Positions 7,644 through 17,123 of a stretch of DNA of 37,405 nucleotides are shown one piece after another. This stretch comes from an uncultured Succiniclasticum sp. Its GTDB lineage: Bacteria; Bacillota; Negativicutes; Acidaminococcales; Acidaminococcaceae. Both the position numbers and the translations under genes were made by a program. Under the pieces are notes generated by a model that searched no databases, was not told the DNA's origin, and was given only the letters and a program-made list of their open reading frames with translations. How positions within the stretch are numbered: position 1 is the stretch's first letter; each line of letters begins with the position of its first letter. The stretch is taken from NCBI GenBank assembly GCA_905233365.1, contig CAJODT010000003.1:1-37405 (forward strand), in the 5' to 3' direction.

Positions 7644-9290
7644 TTATAATGCGGTATGAGCTTTGAATTCGCCAAATACCTGACGCATTACGCCGCAGAT
7701 TTCGCCTTCGGTTGCATAAGCTTCAACAGCTTCCAGAATCAGCGGAACCAGGTTAACGCTTTCGTCAGCGCAAGCAGCCTTCAGAGCAGCCAGTTTAGCT
7801 TCAACAGCGGCATTGTCGCGTTTCGCTTTAACTTTGGCAATCTTGTCAGCCTGCAGTTTGCCTACGGAGCCGTCTACGCGCAGCAGGTTTTTCGGAGGTT
7901 CTTCTTCCTGGGTGAATTTGTTAACGCCAACGATGATGCGACGGCCAGCTTCGATATCCATCTGCCATTTGTAAGCGGAATCCTGGATTTCTTTCTGGAT
8001 GTAGCCCTTAGCAATAGCTTCGGGAGCGCCACCGAGTTCGTCAATCTTTTCAATGTAATCCCAAGCTTCTTTTTCGATCTTGTTGGTCAGAGCTTCTACA
8101 TAGTAGGAACCGCCCAACGGGTCGATGGTGTCAGCCAGGCCAGATTCGTAAGCAACGATCTGCTGAGTACGCAGAGCGATGGTAACGGATTCAGTGGTCG
8201 GCAGAGCCAGAGCTTCGTCCTTGGAGTTGGTGTGCAGGGACTGGGTGCCACCCATAACAGCTGCTGCAGTCTGTAAAGCAACACGAACGATGTTGTTGTT
8301 GGGCTGCTGAGCGGTCAGCATGGAACCAGCGGTCTGAGTGTGTACACGCAGCATCATGGATTTAGCTTTCTTAGCGCCAAAGCGTTCTTTCATAACTTTG
8401 GCCCATACGCGGCGGGAAGCACGGAATTTAGCAACTTCTTCCAATACGTTGTTGTGAGCATTCCAGAAGAAGGACAGACGGCCTGCGAAAGCGTCAACGT
8501 CCATACCGGCTTTGATAGCAGCTTCTACATAAGCGATGCCGTCGGCGATGGTGAATGCGATTTCCTGGGAAGCGGTGGAACCAGCTTCACGGATGTGGTA
8601 ACCGGAAATGGAGATGGTGTTCCATTTCGGAACGTATTTGGAGCAATACTCAAAAATGTTGGTGATCAGACGCATGGACGGTTTCGGCGGGAAAATGTAG
8701 GTGCCGCGAGCAGCATATTCTTTCAGAATATCGTTCTGAATGGTGCCGCGCAGTGCGTCGGAAGGAACACCCTGTTTCTTGGCAACGGCGATGTACATGC
8801 AGAGCAGTACGGAAGCCGGAGCATTGATGGTCATAGAAGTGGAAACTTTGTCCAGAGCGATCTGGTCAAACAGGATTTCCATATCAGCCAGGGAGTCGAT
8901 AGCTACGCCTACTTTACCAACTTCGCCTTCAGCCATCGGATCGGTGGAATCATAACCGATCTGGGTCGGCAGGTCGAATGCGCAGGACAGGCCGCTGCCA
9001 CCGTTTGCTAACAGGTAGCGATACCGTTTGTTGGATTCTTCAGCAGTGGAGAAACCAGCATACATACGCATGGTCCAGAATTTGCCGCGATACATGGTCG
9101 GCTGTACGCCACGGGTAAAGGGATATTCTCCGGGATAGCCGAGGTCTTTTTCATAATCAAAGCCTTCAACATCCAGAGGGGTGTACAGACGATTCGGTTC
9201 CAGGTTTGCACGTTCCGGGAATTTAGCCGCGCCAGCATCAGCTTTAGCCATGTACGCATCAAATCCCGCTTTCAGAGTTTCATTTGCCAT
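7644..9290 (-). CDS. methylmalonyl-CoA mutase, large (catalytic) subunit
   Basis: 548 residues, a TIM-barrel mutase without the B12 domain, which is the separate downstream gene. The substrate-site stretch [11 protein letters not shown] begins at Tyr77 and SGYHIREAG carries His232; both match catalytic positions in the family. The enzyme converts succinyl-CoA to (R)-methylmalonyl-CoA with adenosylcobalamin. The start is ATG 9290, with AAGGAGG eight bases upstream. The open frame extends 23 codons further, but those residues ([13 protein letters not shown]) fit no family N-terminus. It opens the operon behind a roughly 200-base structured leader. Confidence 0.95.
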   Translation of the reverse strand: MANETLKAGFDAYMAKADAGAAKFPERANLEPNRLYTPLDVEGFDYEKDLGYPGEYPFTRGVQPTMYRGKFWTMRMYAGFSTAEESNKRYRYLLANGGSGLSCAFDLPTQIGYDSTDPMAEGEVGKVGVAIDSLADMEILFDQIALDKVSTSMTINAPASVLLCMYIAVAKKQGVPSDALRGTIQNDILKEYAARGTYIFPPKPSMRLITNIFEYCSKYVPKWNTISISGYHIREAGSTASQEIAFTIADGIAYVEAAIKAGMDVDAFAGRLSFFWNAHNNVLEEVAKFRASRRVWAKVMKERFGAKKAKSMMLRVHTQTAGSMLTAQQPNNNIVRVALQTAAAVMGGTQSLHTNSKDEALALPTTESVTIALRTQQIVAYESGLADTIDPLGGSYYVEALTNKIEKEAWDYIEKIDELGGAPEAIAKGYIQKEIQDSAYKWQMDIEAGRRIIVGVNKFTQEEEPPKNLLRVDGSVGKLQADKIAKVKAKRDNAAVEAKLAALKAACADESVNLVPLILEAVEAYATEGEICGVMRQVFGEFKAHTAL

Positions 9291-9487
9291 TCTCAAATCC
9301 TCCTTAAAATATAAATATAAATTTGGTTTCGCAACGCGGGTTGGACAGTTCCGCATCACGGTGAGAGTGTTCCGTCAGAGACGGCTTTGTATGGCAAGAT
9401 CCTTTGGGATCCAGTCAACAGTTTTAAAATCATAATTGGACGGTTATGATTTCAGGAGTGGGGCTGAGGACATCAGCCCCACGTGAC
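9291..9487 (-). promoter_or_regulatory. long structured 5' leader of the mutase operon
   Basis: From the inferred start near 9487 to the mutase gene there are about 197 untranslated bases. They contain a 10-pair hairpin (9482-9458), an 8-to-9-pair hairpin (9452-9427), then small stems GATCC/GGATC and CCGTC/GACGG. I looked for the B12-box pattern of cobalamin riboswitches and did not find it. The first two hairpins could also act as a terminator region for the upstream CoA-transferase. Confidence 0.5.
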
Positions 9488-9493
9488 TTATAC

Positions 9494-9522
9494 ATTGTAA
9501 ACTATTTTACACAATAATTCAA
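9494..9522 (-). promoter_or_regulatory. promoter of the mutase/decarboxylase operon
   Basis: TTGAAT (9522-9517), 17-base spacer, TACAAT (9499-9494) on the minus strand, just past the CoA-transferase stop codon. The match to the sigma-A consensus is good at both hexamers. Confidence 0.7.
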
Positions 9523-9540
9523 GCTTTTGCAAAAATATTT

Positions 9541-11079
9541 TTATTCAGCCGGTTTTTCCATGGAGCCGGTTTCTTCGAACCATTTGTACATATCAAATGC
9601 TTCGGACAGAATGTGCGGGGTCTGGCTGTTGCCGCATTTTACGCAAGCTCTTTCAAAGTAATCCTTCAGGTACGGCTGATATTTCGGATTAGCAATCTGA
9701 TCGATGATGATCGGAGCTTTTTCTTTCGGGGTCAGGCCGCGCAGGTCAGCAACGCCGCGTTCGGAAACGATAACGTCAACGTCCAGGGTTGCATGGTCGA
9801 TATGGCTGCAGAACGGAACTACGGAGCTGATCTTGCCGCCCTTTGCCAGGGAGTTGGTGAAGAATACGGTCAGGTAGCCGTTACGGGCGAAGTCGCCGGA
9901 ACCGCCAACACCGTTCATCAACTTGGTGCCGCAAACATGGGTGGAGTTAACGTTGCCATAGATATCAACTTCGATAGCGGTGTTCATAGCGATAACGCCG
10001 ATACGACGGGCAACTTCCGGGCTGTTGGAAATTTCCTGCGGACGGAGCAGCAGATATTTTTTGTAGAAGTCTACGTTTTCATAGAACTTCTTCTGGCATT
10101 CCGGAGACGGAGTCAGAGCGGTACCGGAAGCAACGCGCAGTTTGCCGGCGTCGATCAGGTCGAACATGCCGTCCTGGATTACTTCGGTGTAAACGGTCAG
10201 ATCTTTGAAGTCGGAGTTAACCAGACCGTTGATAACCGCGTTGGCAACGGAACCTACGCCGGACTGTAACGGCAGCAGGTTAGCCGGCAGACGGCCTTCC
10301 TTAACTTCGTTCTTCAGGAAGTTAACCAGGTTCTGGCCCATATGTTTTGCGTCTTCGTCGATTTCGCCCAGCGGACGAACTTTATCGGTGATGTCGCAGG
10401 GAACTACAGCTACGATCTTATCCAGTTCGCAGGGGATGTACGGAGTACCGATACGGTCTTCCGGTCTTTCAACAGGAATCGGTTTACGGTTCGGAGGATC
10501 CAGAGGAACATAGGAGTCATGCATGCCTTCCAGGCCTACCGGCTGGGTGGTGTTAACTTCTACGATTACTTTCGGAGCAGTAGCTACATAGGAGGAGCTG
10601 TTGCCCATGGAAGTGGTCGGGATCAGGCCAACTTTGCCGTCGCCCAGGTCGTTGATCTTGCAGACTTCAACGATAGCGAAATCAATTTTCTTGCGGTCAG
10701 CCATGAAGCCGTAACGGGCCATCTGTGCAAAATGGGACAGATGAATGTCGGCATAACGAACTTTGCCGGCGTTGATAGCTTTACGCAAGGTTGCATTGGT
10801 CTGATAAGGCAGGCGGCGGTCCATGCAGCCAGCTTCAACCATGGCAGCATCAATTTCCGGACCTACGGACGCGCCGGTCCAAACATTAACTTTGAAAGGA
10901 GTCTTTTTTGCTTTTTCTGCCAGAGCCAGAGGCACAGCCTTCGGATAGCCGGACGGAGTAAAGCCGCTGACGCCGAGGCAGTCGCCGTCTTTAATCATTT
11001 CAGCAGCTTCTTCAGCAGTTTTAAATTTGCTAACTACTGATGCACAAACACGATCTTTGATGTCTTCAAAACCTACCAT
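9541..11079 (-). CDS. acetyl-CoA hydrolase/CoA-transferase family, probably propionyl-CoA:succinate CoA-transferase
   Basis: 512 residues, class I CoA-transferase fold of the AarC/Cat1/Ach1 group. The glycine loop GVGSVANAV (274-282) and TEVIQDG with the likely catalytic Glu299 are present, as is GSGDF further on. These enzymes form a glutamyl-CoA intermediate. Next to the mutase and decarboxylase the obvious job is moving CoA from propionyl-CoA to succinate, which closes the cycle without ATP. That substrate pair is inferred; acetate or butyrate could also serve. ATG 11079 is preceded by AAGGAGG at twelve bases and GGAAGG nearer. The upstream open frame lacks a ribosome site. Confidence 0.88.
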   Translation of the reverse strand: MVGFEDIKDRVCASVVSKFKTAEEAAEMIKDGDCLGVSGFTPSGYPKAVPLALAEKAKKTPFKVNVWTGASVGPEIDAAMVEAGCMDRRLPYQTNATLRKAINAGKVRYADIHLSHFAQMARYGFMADRKKIDFAIVEVCKINDLGDGKVGLIPTTSMGNSSSYVATAPKVIVEVNTTQPVGLEGMHDSYVPLDPPNRKPIPVERPEDRIGTPYIPCELDKIVAVVPCDITDKVRPLGEIDEDAKHMGQNLVNFLKNEVKEGRLPANLLPLQSGVGSVANAVINGLVNSDFKDLTVYTEVIQDGMFDLIDAGKLRVASGTALTPSPECQKKFYENVDFYKKYLLLRPQEISNSPEVARRIGVIAMNTAIEVDIYGNVNSTHVCGTKLMNGVGGSGDFARNGYLTVFFTNSLAKGGKISSVVPFCSHIDHATLDVDVIVSERGVADLRGLTPKEKAPIIIDQIANPKYQPYLKDYFERACVKCGNSQTPHILSEAFDMYKWFEETGSMEKPAE

Positions 11080-11445
11080 AATAATTACCTTCCTCCTTAA
11101 AATATTATGAGAAATTTTCCGCGGCTCGCCGCGAGTAAAACAAGCTTGGTTCCGCAAACCCCGTATCTAAATTTACGGAAACAAGGATTGCTTTGAATCC
11201 AAAATTATTATAACACAAAAAAAACAAAAAAGCGAATGGAATTAAATAAAAAATGGAACAAATCTAAAATTTTCGGAAAAACCCTGCATTTCCCGATTTG
11301 TCCAACACAAAAAACTCAACTTATTCCAAAACAACTTCATGTGTTGGAATGATTTTACCAATTCTCACAACTTTTCGCAAGGCAGGTTACACATTTTGTT
11401 TTTTTTTTACAGGAATTCTCCCCTTCTGCTTCGTAACACGCATTG
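11080..11445. other. intergenic region upstream of the CoA-transferase
   Basis: 366 bases without a supportable gene. It holds the CoA-transferase leader with two small stems (CCGTA/TACGG at 11161-11178 and CGCGG/CCGCG at about 11120-11133), the promoter near 11210, a poly-A/T tract, and an 8-base inverted repeat TCCAACAC/GTGTTGGA at 11301-11348. No clear terminator for the upstream O-antigen-ligase-like gene is visible. Confidence 0.5.
11207..11215 (-). promoter_or_regulatory. extended -10 promoter of the CoA-transferase gene
   Basis: A perfect TATAAT (11212-11207) preceded by TGT, an extended -10. The -35 region is T-rich without a recognisable TTGACA. The leader would be about 120 bases. 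Confidence 0.55.
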
Positions 11446-12765
11446 TTATTCGGAGGCAAACCTATTAAGGTTCCAGATTAAGACTAAAATGGTATTCAGA
11501 AGCCAAAAAAGAACCCCCAAACGCACATTGAAGAGAACATGGTCTCCGATGCCTCCGACGATTATTCCCAGACACATCAGCAGATACCCTGCAGAAAACG
11601 CTTTCACCCACAAAAACCTTGCTTTTTTTACTAATTTTACAGCCATATATAACAGGCACGCCCACGCGCACAGAAACAGGAGCAGCCCCTGAATCCCAAG
11701 TTCCGCCGCAATATTAAGGAACAAATTGTGGCTGTGATACATAATGACTTCCGGATTTTTGAAATAGAAATCGTATTCCGGAAAGACGTAACGGTAATTA
11801 TACCAGCCTATGCCCAACGGATGATCCGCAACAATCGCCTGGGCAATTTCCAGATAGGCCAGCCTCATGGCAGCCGAAGAATCTTCCGTAAAATGTCTGA
11901 GGGTATCTAGGCGCTGCCAAACGACAGGTCCTGCCAGTGCAGCTCCTGTCAGCGCTACGCCCAGAAGATACAAAATTCCTTTTCGGTAGAAGAAGAGGAC
12001 AAAGACCAGTACCTCCGCCGCCATGGCAATCCAGAAGCCCCGGGAAAAGGTAAACACTTCACAAAGGATGACCAGCAGCAGGAAACCAAACAAGCCCCAG
12101 CGTTTCCGTGCGTTTTTTTCTACGCTGATATAACCCATGACATAGGCTGCCACGATACATAAGTAACCGGCAAAAATATTGGGATTTTCCCAGGTTGAAA
12201 AGACCCTGTTCCGCAGCAGCGGGTTCGCTTCCTGATCCACCCATACCGAATCGGTAGCGCCGCCAAAATAATGCTGCCCGATACCAATCAGGACCGTTAT
12301 CACGGCGACCCAGCCCAAAAGCCGCAACATACGCAGGGGAAAAGGCTGACGTATAAAGATTTCCCAAAAGGAAAGTCCTTCTTCATAAGGGGCAGGTTTT
12401 TCAAAAAGCTTTTTTCCCGCAAAACAGTTACCAAAACGTGTCACAAGCCAGACTAAGGCCACATACTGTCCCACAACATAAAAGAAATTAAATGTGCAGT
12501 CAAACGAATTGGTAACCAGAGGATTGTGCAACGAAACGTAGCCTGCAGCCAGAAGCAGGAGCAGCAGCCATTTCAAGTGACGGGGCCAGATACGCAGTCC
12601 GGGAACATCACGTTCCTGCCAGGCGATCAGAAGACCTGCCGCCAGTACCACCATAATTACTATGCTTAACAGGGTCTGGTCAATGGCAATGCATCCCGCA
12701 ACCAGCAAAAGAAGCTTTTGCATCCTGCTATATTCTTTTGCCGATACGTTTGTCCCTTCAACCAT
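11446..12765 (-). CDS. O-antigen ligase/polymerase-like membrane protein
   Basis: 439 residues with ten or more hydrophobic segments. Typical Wzy_C/RfaL features are ENPNIFAGYL in the middle and a large loop followed by HSHNLFLNIAAELGIQG. Family members polymerise or ligate surface glycans at the outer face of the inner membrane, so a diderm envelope is implied. The start is uncertain: ATG 12765 has GGAG directly abutting it, and ATG 12723 (MQKLLLLV) is an alternative just before the first membrane segment. It lies 30 bases downstream of folC and is probably read through from valS. Whether it is a ligase, a polymerase or a glycosylation oligosaccharyltransferase cannot be told from sequence. 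Confidence 0.8.
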   Translation of the reverse strand: MVEGTNVSAKEYSRMQKLLLLVAGCIAIDQTLLSIVIMVVLAAGLLIAWQERDVPGLRIWPRHLKWLLLLLLAAGYVSLHNPLVTNSFDCTFNFFYVVGQYVALVWLVTRFGNCFAGKKLFEKPAPYEEGLSFWEIFIRQPFPLRMLRLLGWVAVITVLIGIGQHYFGGATDSVWVDQEANPLLRNRVFSTWENPNIFAGYLCIVAAYVMGYISVEKNARKRWGLFGFLLLVILCEVFTFSRGFWIAMAAEVLVFVLFFYRKGILYLLGVALTGAALAGPVVWQRLDTLRHFTEDSSAAMRLAYLEIAQAIVADHPLGIGWYNYRYVFPEYDFYFKNPEVIMYHSHNLFLNIAAELGIQGLLLFLCAWACLLYMAVKLVKKARFLWVKAFSAGYLLMCLGIIVGGIGDHVLFNVRLGVLFWLLNTILVLIWNLNRFASE

Positions 12766-12795
12766 CTCCGCACCTTACAATAATAATGAATAAAT

Positions 12796-14088
12796 TTAAT
12801 CCTCATTCATTTTTACATTCGCCTTAAATGTTCCTACCAGATACAGCGACCCGCAGACACAGACGAGCCCATCCCTGCCTGCTGCTTCACAGGCCAGCCC
12901 GTATGCCCGGTTGATGTCATCCACCGGCGTGGCATTGCTGCCGACACGTCCCGCCAGGTTCACCGCTTCGGCAGCCCGGGGGCCGTCGTCAGCCCGCACG
13001 GTAAACACCCTGTCGGAAGGTCGGAACAAAATCCGGATCACTTCATCCACACTTTTATCGCCCATCATACCGAACACGAAAGCACGTTTCCTGTCCGGAT
13101 AGAACTTGTCCAGTGTGCTCCGCAGCGCTTCCGCCCCGTTGGGATTATGGGCCCCGTCCAGGATCACATCCGGCAACCTGCCGATTTTTTCCAGCCTCCC
13201 CGGCCATTTTGTATGAGCAGCGCCCAGATGCAGATGCTCTTCTGTAATACGGGGATCCTGCTTGGATACGATTTTTGCCGCTACAATCGCCAGAGAAGCA
13301 TTGGCGATCTGATGGGCGCCGGGCAGTTGTATTTCATACTCCGAAGCATAATTGGTGCCGGCCATCAGCATAAACTTCTGCCCGTCAATAGAGCTGCTGA
13401 TCTCCTTCCCCCGGAAAGACCGGCCATACTCATACAACGGTGCCTGTTTCACCGCGCTCATCACCCGGATCGGACCCAGGGCATCGCCCTCCGCTCCTGT
13501 GACCACCGGTACCATTTCCTTGATGATGCCGGCTTTCTGCAGGGCAATTTCTTCTATAGTATTTCCTAACACTTTGGTATGGTCCAGGGCGATGTTGGTG
13601 ATGACAGAGACTAATGGCTTAATTAAATTGGTAGAATCCCATAAGCCGCCCAGCCCCACCTCTATCACCGCATAATCCACCTGCTGCAGGGCAAAGTGAT
13701 GAAAGGCCGCCGCCGTCAGGATTTCAAACTGGGTAGGCTGCTCGCAGGCGCCCTTTTTCACCAGATCGTCCGCAAACTCGCGAACCGTTGTCAAAACGTT
13801 CGCAAAGTCTTCGTCTGCAATATCCTGTTCATTGATCTGGATACGCTCGTTATAACGGACAAGGTGCGGGGAAGTATATTTTCCCACCCGCAGCCCTGCC
13901 TCCGCCAAAATGGCAGCAATCATGGTGGTAACGCTGCCTTTGCCGTTGGTTCCGGCCACGTGAATCGTTTTTACCTGGTTTTCGGGATGGCCCAGCACAA
14001 ACAGAAGCTGCTGGATCCGCTCCATTCCCAGCCGGATGCCGAACTGCCCCAGACTTTCCAGCCAGGCAATACTTTCATCATAATTCAT
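12796..14088 (-). CDS. folC: dihydrofolate synthase/folylpolyglutamate synthase
   Basis: 430 residues, Mur-ligase-type fold. The ATP loop TNGKGS is at 47-52, followed by the family signature YTSPHL and RIQINEQDI. The C-terminal domain carries DGAHNPNGAEAL. The enzyme adds glutamate to dihydropteroate and to folates in the cytoplasm. ATG 14088 follows GGAG at eleven bases. It sits between valS and the O-antigen-ligase-like gene; valS-folC adjacency is common in Firmicutes. Confidence 0.95.
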   Translation of the reverse strand: MNYDESIAWLESLGQFGIRLGMERIQQLLFVLGHPENQVKTIHVAGTNGKGSVTTMIAAILAEAGLRVGKYTSPHLVRYNERIQINEQDIADEDFANVLTTVREFADDLVKKGACEQPTQFEILTAAAFHHFALQQVDYAVIEVGLGGLWDSTNLIKPLVSVITNIALDHTKVLGNTIEEIALQKAGIIKEMVPVVTGAEGDALGPIRVMSAVKQAPLYEYGRSFRGKEISSSIDGQKFMLMAGTNYASEYEIQLPGAHQIANASLAIVAAKIVSKQDPRITEEHLHLGAAHTKWPGRLEKIGRLPDVILDGAHNPNGAEALRSTLDKFYPDRKRAFVFGMMGDKSVDEVIRILFRPSDRVFTVRADDGPRAAEAVNLAGRVGSNATPVDDINRAYGLACEAAGRDGLVCVCGSLYLVGTFKANVKMNED

Positions 14089-14124
14089 GGTAAAACAATC
14101 TCCGGATTTTCATATTTCTACCAG

Positions 14125-14171
14125 TGGTACAGTACATGCATTATAATGCCGGCACGCATTACAATGTACCA
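14125..14171 (-). promoter_or_regulatory. intercistronic hairpin between valS and folC
   Basis: TGGTACA pairs with TGTACCA across 33 bases, and an inner TAATGC/GCATTA pair can form a nested stem. A TATAAT lies inside it on the minus strand but no matching -35 is found, so I do not call a promoter. Confidence 0.4.
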
Positions 14172-14187
14172 GCTTCAGAATAGTACC

Positions 14188-14220
14188 TTAAGAGACACTG
14201 ATTCATCAGCGTCTCCTTAA
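14188..14220. repeat. 33-base palindromic copy of the TTAAGGA repeat, overlapping the valS stop codon
   Basis: The sequence starts TTAAGAGACACTG and ends CAGCGTCTCCTTAA. Its ends match the termini of the larger copies at 16921-17086, 17476-17536 and 17788-17848. The valS TAA (14219-14217) lies inside it, so the element supplies the stop codon and a hairpin directly after the gene. Confidence 0.75.
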
Positions 14221-16868
14221 ATCGTTTTCAGGTACGCCAGCCGTTCTTCAATGGTTTTGATCTTGGCCGCGAACTCTTCCGCTTTTGCCTGTTCTTTTTC
14301 CACAACCTCTTTCGGCGCTTTGGCCAGGAAGCTCTGGTTCTGCAGCTTGCCGCTCACCCGCTGCATCTCTTTCTGCAGTCCGGCCAGTTCCTTATTCAGA
14401 CGGGCGGTTTCCACCTCCACGTCAATCAGCGCTTTCAGCGGCAGATACACTTCCACGCCCGCATTCACGGAGGCCATGGCATTTTCCGGTTTGGCGGCCG
14501 TCAGCGGCAGCAGTTCCATGTCGTCCACATTGGCCAGTAGATGGATATAGGCGGCATTCTCCCGGAACACTTCTGTCAGTTCGTCCGATACCAGCAGGAT
14601 TGCGGGAACTTTTTTGCCCGGGTTCACGTTCACTTGGGACCGCATTTCACGGATGGACCGGATGGCGTTCATGATGGCTTCCATTCCCTTTTCCGCCGCC
14701 TTATCCTGCAAGGCGGGATCCGCTTCCGGCCAGGCGCTGATCATGATGCTTTCGGTGTCATGGGGCAGTGCCTGATAGATTTCTTCCGTAATAAACGGCA
14801 TGTAGGGATGCAACAGTTTCATGGCGCCGGTCAGCACGGTCACCAGTACCTGCTGGGCCGTTGCCCGGGCTTTCTCCCCGGCTTTGCCGTACAGTCTCGG
14901 TTTGATCATTTCAATGTACCAGTCGCAGATCTCGCCCCAGATGAAATCATACACGGTACGGCCTGCTTCGCCCAGCTCAAACTTATCCAGCAGCGCGGTC
15001 ACATCCGCGGCCACATCCTGCATGCGGGAAAGGATCCACTTATCCGCCAGTTCGTAAGGCGCCCGTTTCGCGTTGACCTGATAGCCTTCCAGATTCATCA
15101 GCGCGAAGCGGGAAGCGTTCCAGATTTTATTGGCAAAGTTCCGTGTGGCTTCCAGACGGCTCCAGTAGAAACGCATGTCGTTGCCGGGCGTATTGCCGGT
15201 GATCAGCATGAAGCGCAAGGTGTCGCAGCCATACTGTTCGATCACCTGCAGCGGATCGATACCGTTGCCCAGGGATTTACTCATCTTCCGGCCCTGCTCG
15301 TCCCGCACCAGACCATGTATGAACACCCGGTCAAAGGGAATGTCCTTCATGAATTCCATGCCCATGATCAGCATGCGGGCCACCCAGAAGAAGATGATAT
15401 CGTAACCGGTCACCAGTACGCTGGTGGGATAGAACTGTTTCAGGATATCCGTTTTTTCCGGCCAGCCCATGATGGAGAACGGCCACAGGGCAGAACTGAA
15501 CCAGGTATCCAGGGCATCTTCATCCTGATGCACGTGACCGCCGCACTTCGGGCATTTGTCCAGGTCAGTACGGGACGCGATTTCCGCGCCGCAGTCATCA
15601 CAGTACCAGACAGGGATGCGGTGTCCCCACCAGATCTGGCGGCTGATGCACCAGTCGTGCATGTTTTCCATCCAGCCCAGATAATTCTTGGTAAAACGTT
15701 CCGGCACGAACTGGGTACGCCCATCCTTTACGCAATCGGTGGCAGCTTTCAGCAGCGGCTCCATCTTTACGAACCACTGGGTGGAAATCAGGGCTTCAAT
15801 GGGTTCACCGCAGCGCTGGCAATGTCCCACGGAGTGCGGGCAGTCTTCAATCTTCACCAGCAGTCCCAGCTCGTCCAGGTCTTTTACGATATTCTTACGG
15901 CATTCATAGCGCTCCTGTCCTTCATAGGGTCCGGACTCTTTGGTCATGATGCCGTCTTTATCGATGACAACGATGGCTTCCAGGTTCTGCCGCAGACTCA
16001 TCTCATAGTCGTTGGGGTCATGGGCCGGGGTAATCTTAACGGCGCCGGTACCGAATTCCGTATCAACATAGTCATCGGCAATAATGGGGATCTCCCGGTT
16101 CATAATCGGCAGCAGGATCTTTTTCCCTACCAGCTTGCCATACCGCTCGTCCTTCGGATTTACGGCTACCGCCGTATCGCCGGGGATGGTTTCCGGACGG
16201 GTAGTGGCAATGGTCAGGTATTCCCCTTCATGACCGATGATCGGGTACCTGATATACCACAGATGGCCCGCGTCATCTTTGTGTTCTACTTCAATGTCGC
16301 TTAAGGCCGTATTGCAGTTAACACACCAGTTGGTGATGCGGGTGCCCCGGTAAATCAGTCCCCTTTCATATAAGGAAACAAACACTTCGCGCACCGCGCG
16401 GGAGCATCCTTCGTCCAGGGTAAAGCGGATGCGGTCCCAGTCGCAGGAAATGCCCAGGCATTTCAGCTGGTCGATGATCCGGTTACTGTACTGTTCTTTC
16501 CAGGCCCAGACCCGTTTCACGAACTTTTCCCGTCCCAGGTCATAGCGGGTCAGTCCTTCATTCTTTTTAATTTCTTCTTCCACTTTAATCTGGGTTGCCA
16601 GTCCGGCATGGTCGTAGCCGGGGAACCAGATTGTGTTATCTCCCATCATACGGTGCCAGCGGATCAGGATATCCTGCAGCGTGTTGTCCAGGGCATGCCC
16701 CATGTGCAGCTGTCCCGTAATATTGGGAGGCGGAATGACAATGGTAAACGGTTTTCTGTCCGGGTCCGGTTCCGCGTGGAAATATTTATTCTTTTCCCAG
16801 AACTGATACCATTTCTTCTCTACCGATGCGGGATCATACGTTTTAGGGATGTTGTGCTCTTCTGCCAT
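14217..16868 (-). CDS. valS: valyl-tRNA synthetase
   Basis: 883 residues, normal for a bacterial ValRS. It charges tRNA-Val. HIGH-type signature HMGH is at 55-58 and KMSKS at 528-532; the CP1 editing domain lies between, with two Cys-pair knuckles (CVNCN near 182; CDDC with CPKC near 423-442). Residues from about 815 form the C-terminal coiled coil. ATG 16868 follows AGGAGG at seven bases. It is preceded by a T-box leader, and its stop codon falls within a repeat copy. Downstream come folC and the O-antigen-ligase-like gene. Confidence 0.98.
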   Translation of the reverse strand: MAEEHNIPKTYDPASVEKKWYQFWEKNKYFHAEPDPDRKPFTIVIPPPNITGQLHMGHALDNTLQDILIRWHRMMGDNTIWFPGYDHAGLATQIKVEEEIKKNEGLTRYDLGREKFVKRVWAWKEQYSNRIIDQLKCLGISCDWDRIRFTLDEGCSRAVREVFVSLYERGLIYRGTRITNWCVNCNTALSDIEVEHKDDAGHLWYIRYPIIGHEGEYLTIATTRPETIPGDTAVAVNPKDERYGKLVGKKILLPIMNREIPIIADDYVDTEFGTGAVKITPAHDPNDYEMSLRQNLEAIVVIDKDGIMTKESGPYEGQERYECRKNIVKDLDELGLLVKIEDCPHSVGHCQRCGEPIEALISTQWFVKMEPLLKAATDCVKDGRTQFVPERFTKNYLGWMENMHDWCISRQIWWGHRIPVWYCDDCGAEIASRTDLDKCPKCGGHVHQDEDALDTWFSSALWPFSIMGWPEKTDILKQFYPTSVLVTGYDIIFFWVARMLIMGMEFMKDIPFDRVFIHGLVRDEQGRKMSKSLGNGIDPLQVIEQYGCDTLRFMLITGNTPGNDMRFYWSRLEATRNFANKIWNASRFALMNLEGYQVNAKRAPYELADKWILSRMQDVAADVTALLDKFELGEAGRTVYDFIWGEICDWYIEMIKPRLYGKAGEKARATAQQVLVTVLTGAMKLLHPYMPFITEEIYQALPHDTESIMISAWPEADPALQDKAAEKGMEAIMNAIRSIREMRSQVNVNPGKKVPAILLVSDELTEVFRENAAYIHLLANVDDMELLPLTAAKPENAMASVNAGVEVYLPLKALIDVEVETARLNKELAGLQKEMQRVSGKLQNQSFLAKAPKEVVEKEQAKAEEFAAKIKTIEERLAYLKTI

Positions 16869-16920
16869 GTTCTTTCCTCCTGTGAGCCTATAAAAATTTA
16901 ATTATTACCAAAATCGATAC

Positions 16921-17086
16921 TTAAGGAAATACTGGTTAATTCGTATGCACGCTGACCGGTGCTTTTTGTGACTGACTGCGTCAATGTCCCTCGACGCAGC
17001 TACGGCTGCGCCTTCGGGCCATTTCCTTGTCAGTCGCAAAAAGCCCTCGGACATCGTACAAACTCATTTAATCAGCGTCTCCTTAA
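16921..17086. repeat. 166-base MITE-like element between the T-box terminator and valS
   Basis: The ends are TTAAGGAAATACTGGTTAAT and, reading the other strand, TTAAGGAGACGCTGATTAAA. Inverted similarity continues inward (CTTTTTGTGACTGAC against CTTTTTGCGACTGAC), so the whole element can fold into one long imperfect hairpin with a small inner stem around GACGCAGC/GCTGCG. It has no coding capacity. It looks like a non-autonomous mobile repeat; no transposase gene is in the window. Confidence 0.8.
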
Positions 17087-17093
17087 CCAAAAT

Positions 17094-17123
17094 AAAAAAT
17101 CCTGTTACAACATTGCAACAGGA
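17094..17123 (-). terminator. T-box-controlled terminator of valS
   Basis: TCCTGTT/AACAGGA stem with a ten-base loop, followed on the minus strand by ATTTTTTATTTTG. It lies seven bases past the conserved T-box sequence, so it is the alternative to the antiterminator. Confidence 0.9.

Noticed and set aside
9291-9487. Cobalamin riboswitch in the mutase leader
   Set aside because: Several stems are present, but neither the GGTGnAAnTCC block nor the YCACYGT block is found.
11301-11348. Inverted repeat TCCAACAC/GTGTTGGA as terminator of the O-antigen-ligase-like gene
   Set aside because: The loop is over 30 bases and no T-tract follows on the minus strand, so I only mention it in the intergenic entry.
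14541-16304. 587-codon open frame on the plus strand
   Set aside because: Antisense shadow of valS, whose catalytic motifs are unambiguous.
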